This document shows, piece by piece, positions 27,355 to 37,811 of a stretch of DNA of 64,000 nucleotides. The stretch comes from Eubacteriaceae bacterium. GTDB taxonomy: Bacteria > Bacillota > Clostridia > Lachnospirales > Lachnospiraceae. Made by a program: the position numbers and the translations under genes. How positions within the stretch are numbered: the stretch's first letter is position 1; each line of letters opens with the position of its first letter. The stretch lies in NCBI GenBank assembly GCA_902362455.1, contig CABIWJ010000005.1, positions 62,001 to 126,000 on the forward strand. The letters run 5' to 3'. The notes below the pieces were generated by a model. The model saw only the letters and a program-made list of their open reading frames with translations. It did not search any database and was not told the DNA's origin.

Positions 27355-27383
27355 TTGATTTTATTGTGCAACATCGATATAAT
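27355..27383 (+). promoter_or_regulatory. Promoter of the fourth amylase gene
   Basis: TTGATT (27355-27360) and TATAAT (27378-27383) have a 17-base spacer. The hexamer ATCGAT overlaps the -10, and the same core occurs at the transcript start of the 19094 amylase gene; this could be a shared regulatory motif or chance. A clear AAAGGAAA ribosome site precedes ATG 27426. Confidence 0.65.
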
Positions 27384-27425
27384 TGAAATGAAGGTATATA
27401 AAAATATAAAGAAAGGAAAAAATTA

Positions 27426-30400
27426 ATGAAAAAGAAAAAGATTTTTTTTAAAACCGCTAAAAAAACAATAGCATTTATGTTAGCGGTGTCTACCTTTGTA
27501 TTAAATGGTTATGGGTTAGACTTTTACAAGCAGAAAGCTAATGTAGTTAAGGCTGAGGCAGCATCGACAGATGTACTGTCAGGTAAAGACAGAAATGTTA
27601 TATTTGCAAATTCAAGAACGGATTTTCGTGATGAATCCATTTATTTTGCAATGGTTACCAGATATTATAATGGTGATGAAAGTAATGACGTTCAGTGCTG
27701 GGATGGAACACAGTATAATTTGAACGATCCAGCCTGGAGGGGCGATTTTAAGGGACTTATTGAAAAACTGGATTATATTAAAGCGTTAGGCTTTACAGCA
27801 ATATGGATTACACCAGTTGTAGAGAATTGCAGTGGTTATGATTATCATGGTTATCATGCAATTAACTTCAGCAAAGTTGATCCAAGATATGAATCAGATG
27901 ATTGTACATATCAGGATTTGATAGATGCAGTACATGCAAGAGGAATGAAGATTATTCAGGACGTTGTATTTAACCATACAGGTAACTTTGGTGAAGCAAA
28001 TCTGATACCAATGTTTAACAAAGAGGGTGATTTAAGTTCACCTGATTGTTTACAGGTTATTGAAGGTTCAGGCTTACCAAGTAATTATAATAGCTTAACA
28101 CCTGCAGCTCAATACGCAGCAAGACTTGCGCTTATGAAGAATACTGATGGTGTGAATCATGATGTTAATAATCTATATCACCATTATGGTAATTTTAACT
28201 GGGATGATTATACATGTCAGATAGCACAGATAGCCGGTGACTGTGTAGATTTAAATACAGAGAATCCGATAGTATATAATTATCTTGTAGATGCATATTC
28301 TAAATATATTGATATGGGTGTTGATGGCTTCAGAGTAGATACAGTAAGACATATCAGCCGACTTACATTCAATAAAGTATTTAATGATGCATTTATGAAG
28401 GCAGGAAAGAGAAACGGTAAAGACTTCTATATGTTTGGAGAGGTATGTACAAGAGATAATGGTAATTATTGGTACAGACAGTCTCCATCTATGTCAACAC
28501 CATACTATACATGGAAGGAATCAAAGGATTATGAATGGAGTGATACCGATTGGGAGGTAAACTACAATTCAGCAATTCAGGCAACAAAGGATAATGCAGA
28601 TAATATAGACGAACAGCCAACAAGCCAGAATGCATTATTAAATGGAAATACATATCATACACCTGATTATAGCGAATTTTCAGGATTAAATGTTATTGAC
28701 TTCCCAATGCATTGGTCATTTAAAACAGCACAAAATGCTTTCTCAGTAGCTGTAAATGGTGATAAATACTATAATGATGCTACATGGAATGTTACATATG
28801 TAGATTCACATGATTATGCCCCTGACGGAGCTCCAGAGGATAAAAGATTTGATCAGCCTCAGGATACATGGGCAGAAAACCTTTCATTAATGTTTACATT
28901 CAGAGGTATTCCTTGTATTTACTATGGTACAGAGACAGAATTCCAGAAAGGCGCAGTTATTGATAAAGGTCCAAATATTGCACTTGCAGAAACAGGACGT
29001 GCATATTATGGAGATAATATTGAAGGAACAGTTACATCAGTTGGATTTGGTGAATATGGTAATGTAAGTGGTGCAGTAGGTGATACATTAAAGCATCCAT
29101 TATCACAGCACATCCAGAGATTAAACAGACTTCGTCAGGCAATACCTGCTCTTAGAAAAGGTCAGTATTCAACAGAAGGATGTTCAGGTGAATTATCATT
29201 CAAGAGAAGATATACAGACGATAAAACAGATAGTTTTTGTCTTGTAAGTATTTCAGGGGATTCAACATTTACAGGAATTCCTAATGGTAAATATGTAGAC
29301 GCTGTTACAGGAACTGTTAAAAATGTAACTGATGGAACATTAACAGCTACTGTATCTGGAAAAGGTAATCTTGCAGTATATGTATTAGATACGAAAAAAA
29401 CTCCAGCACCAGGAAGAGTAATTACAAATGGTAAATATCTTACAGATGGTGGAAAAGAGGAATTAATTGAGCCAATTGAAATAAATGTAGTAAACCCTAC
29501 AAGCATAAAATTAAATAAAACTTCAGTATCATTATTAGAAGGAAATGTTGAGGCTGTTACAGCAACTGTAAGTCCAGCAGATGCAACATACAAGACAGTT
29601 TCATGGTCATCAAGTAATAATTCAGTAGCAACTGTTAGTGGTGGACGAATTACTGGTGTGGGAAAAGGTTCAGCAGTAATAACTGCTAAAACAGTTAACG
29701 GATTGACTGCAACGGTGAATGTTACAGTTTCAGAAAATCCTAATATAATTAAACCAACGGGAATTTCTGTGGATAAGACTTCTGTAATATTAGAGGAAGG
29801 AAACACAGAGAAGATAACAGCAACGGTTAGTCCGGCTAATGCAACAAATAAGACTGTTAAGTGGTCTTCGGATAATACACAGGTAGCAACTGTAAGTAAT
29901 GCAGGAATTATTACTGCTGTAAGAGATGGTTCAGCAAATATTACAGTAACTACATTTAATGGATATAAAGCTACGATAAAAGTATATGTAACAGCAAAGC
30001 AGATTCCGGTAATAACCAACGGCATATATTTCAAGAAGCCTGATGGATGGGGTTCTGATATTAATATATACATGTTTAGTGGTGACAAAGCAGTAGGTAA
30101 GGCGTGGCCAGGAAGTAAGATGTTAGATTTAGGCGATGGAATATATGGCTATGAATATACATCAACAGATAAAGAATTGATGATCATCTTTAATGATGGT
30201 AATGGAAATCAGACAGCAGATTTTGAATTTGTAAACAGTGGTTACTATGATGTAAGTGGATATATTAAGACGGTAGACACGAATGGTGTAGTATATGTCA
30301 AGTATGTGGATACCGAAGGTAATATATTAGATATTCAGAAATTGTCAGGAAAAACTGGTGAAAAATATTCATCAGAGGCAAAGACATTTAATGGATATAA

Positions 30401-31214
30401 ATTGCAGACAAAACCAGATAATGCAAGTGGAACATTCGGTGATAATACAATAGAAGTTATATACGTATATACAAAAACAACTTCAGATACAAAATCTGGC
30501 TGGGTAAATAAAGGAGATTATTGGTATTATTACGAAGATGGAAAAGTTGTAACTGGCTGGAAATCAATAAATGGCAAAAAGTATTACTTTAATACATCCG
30601 GAGTAATGCAGACCTCAAAATGGATAAGTGGACAATACTATGTTAATGCCGATGGAACAATGGCAATATCACAGTTAGTAGATAATAATAAATACTATGT
30701 AGATGCCAGTGGTAAATGGGTTAAGACAACAAAATGGCTTACAATTAACGGAAAATGGCATTATATAATATCAGGAAAAGTCCAGCAGTCTAAATGGGTT
30801 GAGATAAATAGCAAATGGTATTATTTCGATGCATCCGGAGTAATGCAGACTTCAAAATGGATTGGTGGAAAATATTATGTAAAAGCCGATGGAACAATGG
30901 CAGTTTCAACACTTGTTGACGGTGGAAAATATTATGTCGGTTCTGATGGTAAATGGATTAAATCTACAAAGTGGCTCAAGATAAATAGCAAATGGTATTA
31001 TATGATATCAGGAAAAATCCAGCAGTCTAAATGGGTTAACATAAACAGCAAATGGTATTATTTCGATGCATCTGGAGTAATGCAGACCTCAAAATGGATT
31101 GGCGGAAAATATTATGTAAAAGCCGATGGAACAATGGCAGTTTCACAGTGGGTTGACGGTGGAAAATATTATGTCGGTTCTGATGGTAAATGGATTAAAG
31201 GATATAAGAAATAG
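27426..31214 (+). CDS. Secreted GH13 amylase, paralog of the preceding gene
   Basis: A 1262-residue enzyme; signal 1-45 (VVKAEAAS). The GH13 barrel (about 55-660) has DVVFNHT, GFRVDTVRH with Asp305, MFGEVC with Glu339, VDSHDY with Asp463 and GIPCIYYGTE. Compared with the preceding paralog it has an insertion after DVVFNHTGNFGE (residues about 195-245). Two Big_2 domains (about 689-772 and 774-857), a CBM26-type module (about 860-948; KKPDGWGSDINIYMFS) and a MucBP-like domain (about 952-1017) follow. The wall-binding region (about 1025-1262) is longer, with three YYV.ADG modules. Same domain order and strong sequence identity indicate a local duplication that later diverged, with its own promoter and terminators on both sides. 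Confidence 0.9.
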   Translation: MKKKKIFFKTAKKTIAFMLAVSTFVLNGYGLDFYKQKANVVKAEAASTDVLSGKDRNVIFANSRTDFRDESIYFAMVTRYYNGDESNDVQCWDGTQYNLNDPAWRGDFKGLIEKLDYIKALGFTAIWITPVVENCSGYDYHGYHAINFSKVDPRYESDDCTYQDLIDAVHARGMKIIQDVVFNHTGNFGEANLIPMFNKEGDLSSPDCLQVIEGSGLPSNYNSLTPAAQYAARLALMKNTDGVNHDVNNLYHHYGNFNWDDYTCQIAQIAGDCVDLNTENPIVYNYLVDAYSKYIDMGVDGFRVDTVRHISRLTFNKVFNDAFMKAGKRNGKDFYMFGEVCTRDNGNYWYRQSPSMSTPYYTWKESKDYEWSDTDWEVNYNSAIQATKDNADNIDEQPTSQNALLNGNTYHTPDYSEFSGLNVIDFPMHWSFKTAQNAFSVAVNGDKYYNDATWNVTYVDSHDYAPDGAPEDKRFDQPQDTWAENLSLMFTFRGIPCIYYGTETEFQKGAVIDKGPNIALAETGRAYYGDNIEGTVTSVGFGEYGNVSGAVGDTLKHPLSQHIQRLNRLRQAIPALRKGQYSTEGCSGELSFKRRYTDDKTDSFCLVSISGDSTFTGIPNGKYVDAVTGTVKNVTDGTLTATVSGKGNLAVYVLDTKKTPAPGRVITNGKYLTDGGKEELIEPIEINVVNPTSIKLNKTSVSLLEGNVEAVTATVSPADATYKTVSWSSSNNSVATVSGGRITGVGKGSAVITAKTVNGLTATVNVTVSENPNIIKPTGISVDKTSVILEEGNTEKITATVSPANATNKTVKWSSDNTQVATVSNAGIITAVRDGSANITVTTFNGYKATIKVYVTAKQIPVITNGIYFKKPDGWGSDINIYMFSGDKAVGKAWPGSKMLDLGDGIYGYEYTSTDKELMIIFNDGNGNQTADFEFVNSGYYDVSGYIKTVDTNGVVYVKYVDTEGNILDIQKLSGKTGEKYSSEAKTFNGYKLQTKPDNASGTFGDNTIEVIYVYTKTTSDTKSGWVNKGDYWYYYEDGKVVTGWKSINGKKYYFNTSGVMQTSKWISGQYYVNADGTMAISQLVDNNKYYVDASGKWVKTTKWLTINGKWHYIISGKVQQSKWVEINSKWYYFDASGVMQTSKWIGGKYYVKADGTMAVSTLVDGGKYYVGSDGKWIKSTKWLKINSKWYYMISGKIQQSKWVNINSKWYYFDASGVMQTSKWIGGKYYVKADGTMAVSQWVDGGKYYVGSDGKWIKGYKK

Positions 31215-31300
31215 TCTGATAATTTTAGCAAGGTGATTTAGAAACTGTTAGTATCAACTGACATAGACTAAGTAACAATAAAGCAAAATTAGAAATAATA

Positions 31301-31345
31301 AAGGCGATGAGAAGTCTGGTATATAGATTTTTCATCGCTTTTATG
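31301..31345 (+). terminator. Terminator after the fourth amylase gene
   Basis: GCGATGAGAA (31304-31313 region) pairs with TTTTCATCGC (31329-31338) with G-U pairing at the base, followed by TTTTA. It separates the amylase block from the A/B-module protein genes. Confidence 0.8.
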
Positions 31346-31425
31346 GTATAAAAGTATATAAGTATATAGATTGATATATAACTTAAAAATAGTAATACAT
31401 TTGGAAGATATGGGAGATGAAAAAT

Positions 31426-33309
31426 ATGAGAAACACAGTAGTGAGAATTATGAAATACATATTTATGGCAGCTATATTTGCGGGTACGTTATCAGTAAGC
31501 TTTTATAGTGGAAAATATGTGTGCGAAGCAGCAGAAGTTAATGATAATGAATTAGATAACAATGAAACCGGTATACAGGAGAAGCAATACATAAAAGATT
31601 TTACAATCAATACAGTTGATGCACCAAGGGTTGGTAATATTGCTCCGACTATTATTAGTAATTATAACAATATGTTTAAGATAACTGATGTGGAGTGGAA
31701 GTGCGAAGAAGATTCGGAATTCAAAGCAGGTGATGTATTTAATGGAAATTCTACATATACACTCATATTAAGACTTACCCCTAATGATAATTATGAATTC
31801 ACAACAGAAATGACAGATGGTGGATTAAAATATAATGGAAGCTATTTCGTATGGGTAAAGTACGACAATGTATCAGACAGAATGGAAGATAACAGTCTGG
31901 TTTTAGAAATAACATTTAAGACTGATAATGTAATCAAAGATTTATACTTTACACTTGATAAAGAAGTATGGACCAAATATATAATTGGACAATATGCAAC
32001 TAAGGCAAGTAAGCAGTTTGCTGATGAAGTAATTAATGTAGATAGCAAAGATAGTGACAGATATTGTATTGACAGGAATAATTCATTTCTTGGACAATTA
32101 AATAATTCATATATAAACTATAATCTGAAAGGAAGAATACTATTAGATGCGCAGTATGTGATGTGCATAACAGTTTTAAGAACAGGAGATTATACATTTG
32201 ACAGCATTACATCAGAGATGAATATTTATCTGAATGGTGAAAAAGTGGCAGTTAGAGATATCTCATATAATAGTAATTGGGATATGTATTACATATATAT
32301 CGATGCACCGGCTCCGGGAACAGGTGTCGTCGATTATGATATAAAAGTGAATAATGGAACAACTTATGATGATTTGAATAATGCAATATCCGTATCTGAA
32401 AAGGATAAATTAATTACATTGGTTGCAGATAATCCGGCAAAGGGTAAAGTGTTTGATAAATGGGTATGTTCAGATGGAAACGTGGTATTTAATGATGAAA
32501 ATAATGCAACAACTACATTTGTAATGCCTGATAATGATGTTGAGATAACAGCTGAATATAGATATGTTGATGAATCTATGATAATCGGATGGAAAGAGAT
32601 TGATGGTAAGATGTATCATTTTAACGAAGAAGGAATTATGGATACATCAAAGTGGATAGATAATAAATATTATGTCAAAGAAGATGGAGCGATGGCGGTT
32701 TCAGAAATAGTCGATAATGGAAACCATTATGTGGATTCACAGGGAAGATTTGTATATACTACAAAATGGGTTATGGCAGATAATGTGTGGTATTATGTGA
32801 TAACAGGTACAGTTCAGAAGAATAAATGGTTGGTGCAAGGTAAAAAGTGGTATTATTTTGGTTCAGATGGAGCAATGTTAACATCACAATGGCAAAAGAT
32901 AAATGGCAAATGGTACTATTTTGATGCAGATGGAGTAATGCAGACATCAAAATGGATTAGTGGCAAATATTATGTTAAATCTGATGGCACAATGGCGGTT
33001 TCAGGTTTTGTTGACTCTGGTAAATATTATGTAGATGCGAATGGCAGATGGATAAAGACTACAAAGTGGCTTAAAGTAAACAACAAGTGGCACTATATAG
33101 TTTCTGGCAGAGTCCAGATGTCTAAATGGCTTAATATAAATGGCAAATGGTACTATTTTGATGCAGATGGAGTAATGCAGACATCAAAATGGATTAGTGG
33201 AAAATATTATGTTAAGGCCGATGGAACAATGGCAATTTCTGAATGGGTTGATACAGGAAAATATTATGTCGGTGCCGATGGCAAATGGATTAAGGAATAT
33301 GGCAGATAA
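31426..33309 (+). CDS. Secreted protein of two unrecognised modules (B-A) plus wall-binding repeats
   Basis: About 627 residues from ATG 31426 (GGGAG 9 bases before; ATG 31417 is an alternative). Signal about 1-37. Residues about 55-165 are module B (WKCEEDSEFKAGDVFNGNST, LRLTPNDNYEF). Residues about 170-305 are module A (DLYFTLDKEVWTKY, MNIYLNGEKV, DISYNSNWDMYYIYI). Both also occur in the gene at 35631-37616 and match no family that I can name. Residues about 304-382 resemble a divergent InlB B-repeat (GKVFDKWVCSDGNVVF, FVMPDNDVEITAEYRY). Wall-binding repeats fill about 388-627. The frame overlaps the start of the broken sensor kinase by about 11 bases, so the two were once coupled. The role is probably surface binding, which is inference. 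Confidence 0.8.
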   Translation: MRNTVVRIMKYIFMAAIFAGTLSVSFYSGKYVCEAAEVNDNELDNNETGIQEKQYIKDFTINTVDAPRVGNIAPTIISNYNNMFKITDVEWKCEEDSEFKAGDVFNGNSTYTLILRLTPNDNYEFTTEMTDGGLKYNGSYFVWVKYDNVSDRMEDNSLVLEITFKTDNVIKDLYFTLDKEVWTKYIIGQYATKASKQFADEVINVDSKDSDRYCIDRNNSFLGQLNNSYINYNLKGRILLDAQYVMCITVLRTGDYTFDSITSEMNIYLNGEKVAVRDISYNSNWDMYYIYIDAPAPGTGVVDYDIKVNNGTTYDDLNNAISVSEKDKLITLVADNPAKGKVFDKWVCSDGNVVFNDENNATTTFVMPDNDVEITAEYRYVDESMIIGWKEIDGKMYHFNEEGIMDTSKWIDNKYYVKEDGAMAVSEIVDNGNHYVDSQGRFVYTTKWVMADNVWYYVITGTVQKNKWLVQGKKWYYFGSDGAMLTSQWQKINGKWYYFDADGVMQTSKWISGKYYVKSDGTMAVSGFVDSGKYYVDANGRWIKTTKWLKVNNKWHYIVSGRVQMSKWLNINGKWYYFDADGVMQTSKWISGKYYVKADGTMAISEWVDTGKYYVGADGKWIKEYGR

Positions 33310-35241
33310 AACGAATATAATCCACAAAAAGAAAATGCTTCTTCTTGGACTTGCCGTTTTTATGGCCTATTTGTGCAGAATGTGTGATTTTGAATTTGAA
33401 ATATTCCAGTTAGCAGGATCTTTAAGAACATACATATACATCACAATATTTTATCTATGGGGCAGGTCTATTAAGAGAAGAATAATTCAGAAACAGGTTC
33501 AACACTATCTTATAAGTATAGCTGGACTTATGATATTCTGGATTATGATAAGAACAATAAAATATTTCATTGTAGACAATATAAATGCGTCAAGGTATCT
33601 GTGGTATATGTACCATATACCACTTTTAGGCATACCATTTTTAGGGCTTTTAACAGCAATGTCATTAGGTAAAGCTGAGGATTATAAATTGCCTGAATGG
33701 ACAGGAGCCCTATATATCCCGACTATTATAGCGATAGTATTTGTCCTGACAAATGACCTTCATCAGAAGATGTTTGCATTTCCGGAGAATGGAAGTGTAT
33801 GGTCGGATTCAAAGTATAGTTAAGCAACAGGATACGGAGTGGTAATGATATGGTGTATTGGTTGTGCTATAAGTGCATTAGTAATTATTGTGATAAAGTC
33901 CAGAGTCCCAAATACAAGAAAAATAATGTGGAGACCAATATTGCCACTTGTAATTTTATTTGTATATATGGGATTGTACATTTCGGAAGTTAATGGATTA
34001 AGAATAGTTTTAGGCGATATGACAGTATTTTGCTGCCTGTTCTTTACTGCAATATTTGAGAGCTGCATACAATGCGGGCTTATACAGTCAAATTCCAGAT
34101 ATGATAAATTATTTGAAATATCAACTATAGAGGCTAAGATTGTTGATAACGAAGGAAACGTATGTTATAAGTCAGATAATAACATTCATTACAACAGCGA
34201 TAATATAGAATTCAAAGTGAAATACCTGCCATTGTAAGTGGACAACTATACGATATATTTGAAGAGCTAGATTATTACAGACATTTACATTTGACATATA
34301 AATTGTTTGCAAAAATAATAATTTTAATGATTAATTTTTTAATGGTCACATTATTAGGTGGGTTAAAAGCAAATGATAATATAACAATGAAGGGATGCAT
34401 GAGATATAAAAATAGAATTTTATTAAGCAGCACAGGATTATCCTGCTTATATGCGGCAACCATAATATGGTATGGCGTTAATCTGATTTATGGCATATAT
34501 AGATTATATAAGATACATAATATTAATAATAATCAGATAAATTCTAATTCTATAAAGGAAGGATTAGACAATCTGCCAAGTGGCATATGTTTTTTTGACA
34601 AATATGGAAAGGTAGTATTATGCAATCGTAAAATGCATGAATTAGGTAGAAGACTTATAGGGAGTAACGTTCAAAATCTTATGGAATTAGAAAATGCTTT
34701 AAATAATCCTCCAAATGATATTAAGTTAAAGAGAACTTCAAAAGATGAGTCAGGCGAAATGCAATTAACTATGCAGTATAATTCAGCGGATAATTCGGCA
34801 GAAGCGATATATGGAGAGAATATTTACATATTTTCTGAAAATGAAATATGGATTTTCGCAAAAGAAGAACTCGCGATAAAATGTAATGAAAAATATAGTC
34901 AGATTTTGGCAACAAATGTTACAGAAATCTATAAATCTATGATACAATTAGATGCAGATAATGAAAAACTTAAAGAAGACGTAAAAGCAAATCGTTTAAC
35001 TGTTGAAGTAACGAAGGACATTGTAAATGATGAGTCATTATATAGAAAAAATGCTATATGTTATTATAATATCCGTATTAGAAATAATGGTAAACAGCCT
35101 GATAAAAACATAATTGAAGGTGGAGGGTTATCGAATATAAGGCAGAAGCTAGAAGAAGCTGGTGGATATATGAAGATACAGAGTATACCGGAATTAATTA
35201 TAAATATTGGTTTGAAAACTTCTGATATGGGAAATGCATAA
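33299..35241 (+). pseudogene. Sensor histidine kinase remnant (nonsense, frameshift, deleted core)
   Basis: ATG 33299 opens a multi-pass membrane sensor (about seven hydrophobic segments, WSDSKYS). It is interrupted by TAA at 33821, after which the same frame resumes (YGVVMIWCIGCAISALVIIV) to 34237. The next frame takes over near 34216 (SEIPAIVSGQLYDIFEELD) and runs to 35241. That part has a PAS-like stretch (DNLPSGICFFDKYGKVVLCN). It ends in the C-terminal motif of an HATPase (IRNNGKQPDKN, EGGGLSNIRQKLEEAGG). The region that should hold the phosphoacceptor His and N-box is missing, so catalysis is impossible. The organisation matches the membrane sensor kinases of Lachnospiraceae that pair with a response regulator directly downstream. 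It follows and overlaps the 31426 gene. Confidence 0.75.
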
Positions 35242-35371
35242 AAATGACAGAGCAGTAATTATAATGTGTTTTGCACGTAGTAAAACCGGCATAAACCTTA
35301 GATATAAATATTCAATGAAATTGTTTAAAGCAGAAATGAATAAAAAGCAATAATTTCAGAATGGAGACCGA

Positions 35372-35455
35372 ATGAAAAGAGTGCTTATAGTAGAAGACCA
35401 GAGATTTGCAAGAGACCACTTGGAAAATTGTGTAATTAAGAATAAAGACTATTAA
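35372..35455 (+). pseudogene. Response regulator remnant (first 27 residues only)
   Basis: After AATGGAGACCGA, ATG 35372 encodes MKRVLIVEDQRFARDHLENC before ending at TAA 35453. This is the start of a receiver domain (beta-1 strand, then the acidic pair ED). Nothing of the rest, including the phosphoacceptor Asp or an output domain, is seen before the next gene. Its position right after the kinase remnant fits a two-component pair lost by deletion. Confidence 0.7.
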
Positions 35456-35630
35456 AACTGATAGGGTATTAATAGACTTTTTCTTATATAATACTCTATA
35501 TAGCATATACATTTGACAGGATAAGAGTAAATGGTATGAAAATTAATTGAGTTGAAGTTTTTTCGTGGAACTGTATGCATGAAACATGCAGGTTTATATG
35601 AATAATCGTTCGAAGACGAGGAGGAATTAT

Positions 35631-37616
35631 ATGAAAAAAAGATTAAGCAAATTAATGAGTTTTTTTCTGGCGTTAGCGATGATAATCGGGATATTACCGG
35701 CAATTGCACACGCAGAAGAAACAGAGAACGTGATTCTTAATGAAATTTATCTGACAATTGACAAATCAGCATGGACGCTATATCAGGTCGGACAGGATGC
35801 CATGGCAGCAGAAAGACAGCTGTTATGCGATGCATTGGATGTTGGAGAAGCAAATAAAGACATGTATAGTGTAGATATTCTTAATACAGCGTTAAAGTAT
35901 GTGGACGGTTCAAGTTCAGAGGCTGTGAAGGAAGGAGATGCGATTGAAGAAGGGAAAAAATACAGATGTCATTTTATAGTAGATCCTAAAAATCAATATA
36001 ATTTTAACAGGAATAAGAATAATATAACTGTATATTTAAATGGTGTAAAGGTGACACCTATTTTATTGAGTTACAACGAATACTGGAAATGTTACCGTAT
36101 TGAATTAGATATTCCTTTCGCACCGGCTGCACGTCCGGAAGCTATAAATATTACAGATTTTGAAATTGCTACAGGTAAAGTAAAAGCCGGTCGTACTTCT
36201 AAAACATCTATTGAGAGTAAAAACGTAGCATTTGAGATAAGCAAGTTAGAGTGGACTTGTGATAATGATTCAGAATTTAAAGCCGGAGATGTATTTAAAG
36301 AGAATTCTACATATAAACTGGCATTAACACTTACACCAAATAAAGGTTATAAATTTTCGGTTGATGATAAAACTAAAGAGTACAATGGTAAATATATAGT
36401 AAATGATACAAATTATAGTACTAGCAGCTGCAGAATGGATGGCTCTGATTTGATTCTTGAATATAAATTTAAAACGAATGCAATAACCAGAGATATTTAC
36501 CTGACGGTTGATTATTCTGCATGGAGTAAATTTAAGGAGGGTGCAGATGGTGGAGAAGCAGCTGACCAGTTTAAAAATGAGATAACAGGTGTAATTGCGA
36601 ATGATATTTATTATCTGAACATAGTGAACACACATTTAATTTATGTAGGAGATGGCAATTCATGGTATTTAGTTAAAGCCGGACATGTTATATCAAAAGA
36701 TGTGTGTTATATGATGAGATTTAGTGTAAGTCCAAGAAATGGACAGGTATTTGATGATAATTCGGAAAATATGAATGTGTACATCAACGGAACAAAAGTT
36801 GAAACGGAAGAACTTACGTATAATGAATACTGGGGCAACTATGTTATAGTAAAAGAAGTTCCGGTTAAACCAATGGAAGATGTCATACTTACCGGCTGGC
36901 AGAAAGTAGATGATAACTGGTATTATTATGATAAGACAGGTGTTAAACAGGTATCTAAATGGATTAAATCAGGAACAAAATGGTACTATGTAGATGCAAA
37001 CGGCGTAATGCAGACATCTAAATGGATAAATGGAAACTACTATGTGAAAGCCGACGGAACAATGGCAATCTCAGAATTTGTCGACAAAGGTAATTATTAT
37101 GTTGGTAAAGACGGCAAATGGGATAAAGGAACTAAGTGGATTAAGTCAGGTGGTAAATGGTATTATATAGTATCAGGTAAAGTTCAGAAGTCAAAATGGA
37201 TGCAGATAGGCAAGAAATGGTACCACTTTAATAAAGACGGCATAATGGAGACATCTAAATGGATAGGCGGAAACTATTACGTAAAAGCTGATGGAACAAT
37301 GGCAATCTCAGAATTTGTCGACAAAGGTAATTATTATGTTGGTAAAGATGGCAAATGGGATAAAGGAACTAAGTGGCTTAAGTCAGGCGATAAATGGTAT
37401 TATATAGTATCAGGTAAAGTTCAGAAGTCAAAATGGGTACAGATAAGTAAGAAATGGTATCATTTTGATAAAGACGGCATAATGGAGACATCTAAATGGA
37501 TAAGCGGAACATATTATGTAAAAGCTGACGGAACGATGGCAATTTCGGAATGGGTTGACGGTGGTAAATACTATGTTGGCTCTGATGGAAAATGGATTAA
37601 AGGATATAAGAAATAG
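35631..37616 (+). CDS. Secreted protein of modules A-B-A plus wall-binding repeats
   Basis: A 661-residue protein from ATG 35631 (AGGAGG at 35619-35624). Signal 1-28 (AIAHAEE). Module A occurs at about 30-163 and again at about 284-415 (DIYLTVDYSAWSKFKEG, MNVYINGTKVETEELTYNEYW), with module B between (about 166-283; LEWTCDNDSEFKAGDVF, LTLTPNKGYKF). The A copies share NEIYLT/RDIYLT, a Trp in SAW, INTxLxYV and the YNEYW ending. No catalytic signature is visible, and I do not recognise the family. Wall-binding repeats (about 420-661) contain three YYVKADGTMAISE modules. It is a paralog of the 31426 gene, on the other side of the dead two-component genes. Confidence 0.8.
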   Translation: MKKRLSKLMSFFLALAMIIGILPAIAHAEETENVILNEIYLTIDKSAWTLYQVGQDAMAAERQLLCDALDVGEANKDMYSVDILNTALKYVDGSSSEAVKEGDAIEEGKKYRCHFIVDPKNQYNFNRNKNNITVYLNGVKVTPILLSYNEYWKCYRIELDIPFAPAARPEAINITDFEIATGKVKAGRTSKTSIESKNVAFEISKLEWTCDNDSEFKAGDVFKENSTYKLALTLTPNKGYKFSVDDKTKEYNGKYIVNDTNYSTSSCRMDGSDLILEYKFKTNAITRDIYLTVDYSAWSKFKEGADGGEAADQFKNEITGVIANDIYYLNIVNTHLIYVGDGNSWYLVKAGHVISKDVCYMMRFSVSPRNGQVFDDNSENMNVYINGTKVETEELTYNEYWGNYVIVKEVPVKPMEDVILTGWQKVDDNWYYYDKTGVKQVSKWIKSGTKWYYVDANGVMQTSKWINGNYYVKADGTMAISEFVDKGNYYVGKDGKWDKGTKWIKSGGKWYYIVSGKVQKSKWMQIGKKWYHFNKDGIMETSKWIGGNYYVKADGTMAISEFVDKGNYYVGKDGKWDKGTKWLKSGDKWYYIVSGKVQKSKWVQISKKWYHFDKDGIMETSKWISGTYYVKADGTMAISEWVDGGKYYVGSDGKWIKGYKK

Positions 37617-37648
37617 ACAAAAGATATTAATATAATTATTAAAATATC

Positions 37649-37691
37649 AAAGGACTATTAACATATTTTAAATGATATGTTAATGGTCCTT
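37649..37691 (+). terminator. Stem-loop after the A-B-A protein gene
   Basis: AAGGACTATTAACATAT (37649-37665) pairs with ATATGTTAATGGTCCTT (37675-37691), nearly perfect over 17 positions. The T tract is weak, so this is called on the stem. Confidence 0.65.
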
Positions 37692-37811
37692 GTCAGTTAT
37701 ATAAGGTTACGTTGCTGAAAGAATAATTTATACTAAAGTTTGACTTGAATTATTTGTTAATCCCAGTAAAATATATTATGAATAACATTGAGTTAAAGGA
37801 GAATTAGAAAC

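Noticed and set aside
33197..33298. Upstream extension of the sensor-kinase remnant frame
   Set aside because: It lies inside the end of the wall-binding gene in another frame; the natural start is ATG 33299, overlapping that gene's stop by about 11 bases.
35576..35590. TGCATG-AAA-CATGCA hairpin upstream of the A-B-A protein gene
   Set aside because: A 6-bp arm pair in AT-rich DNA is weak on its own and no promoter or second element aligns with it.
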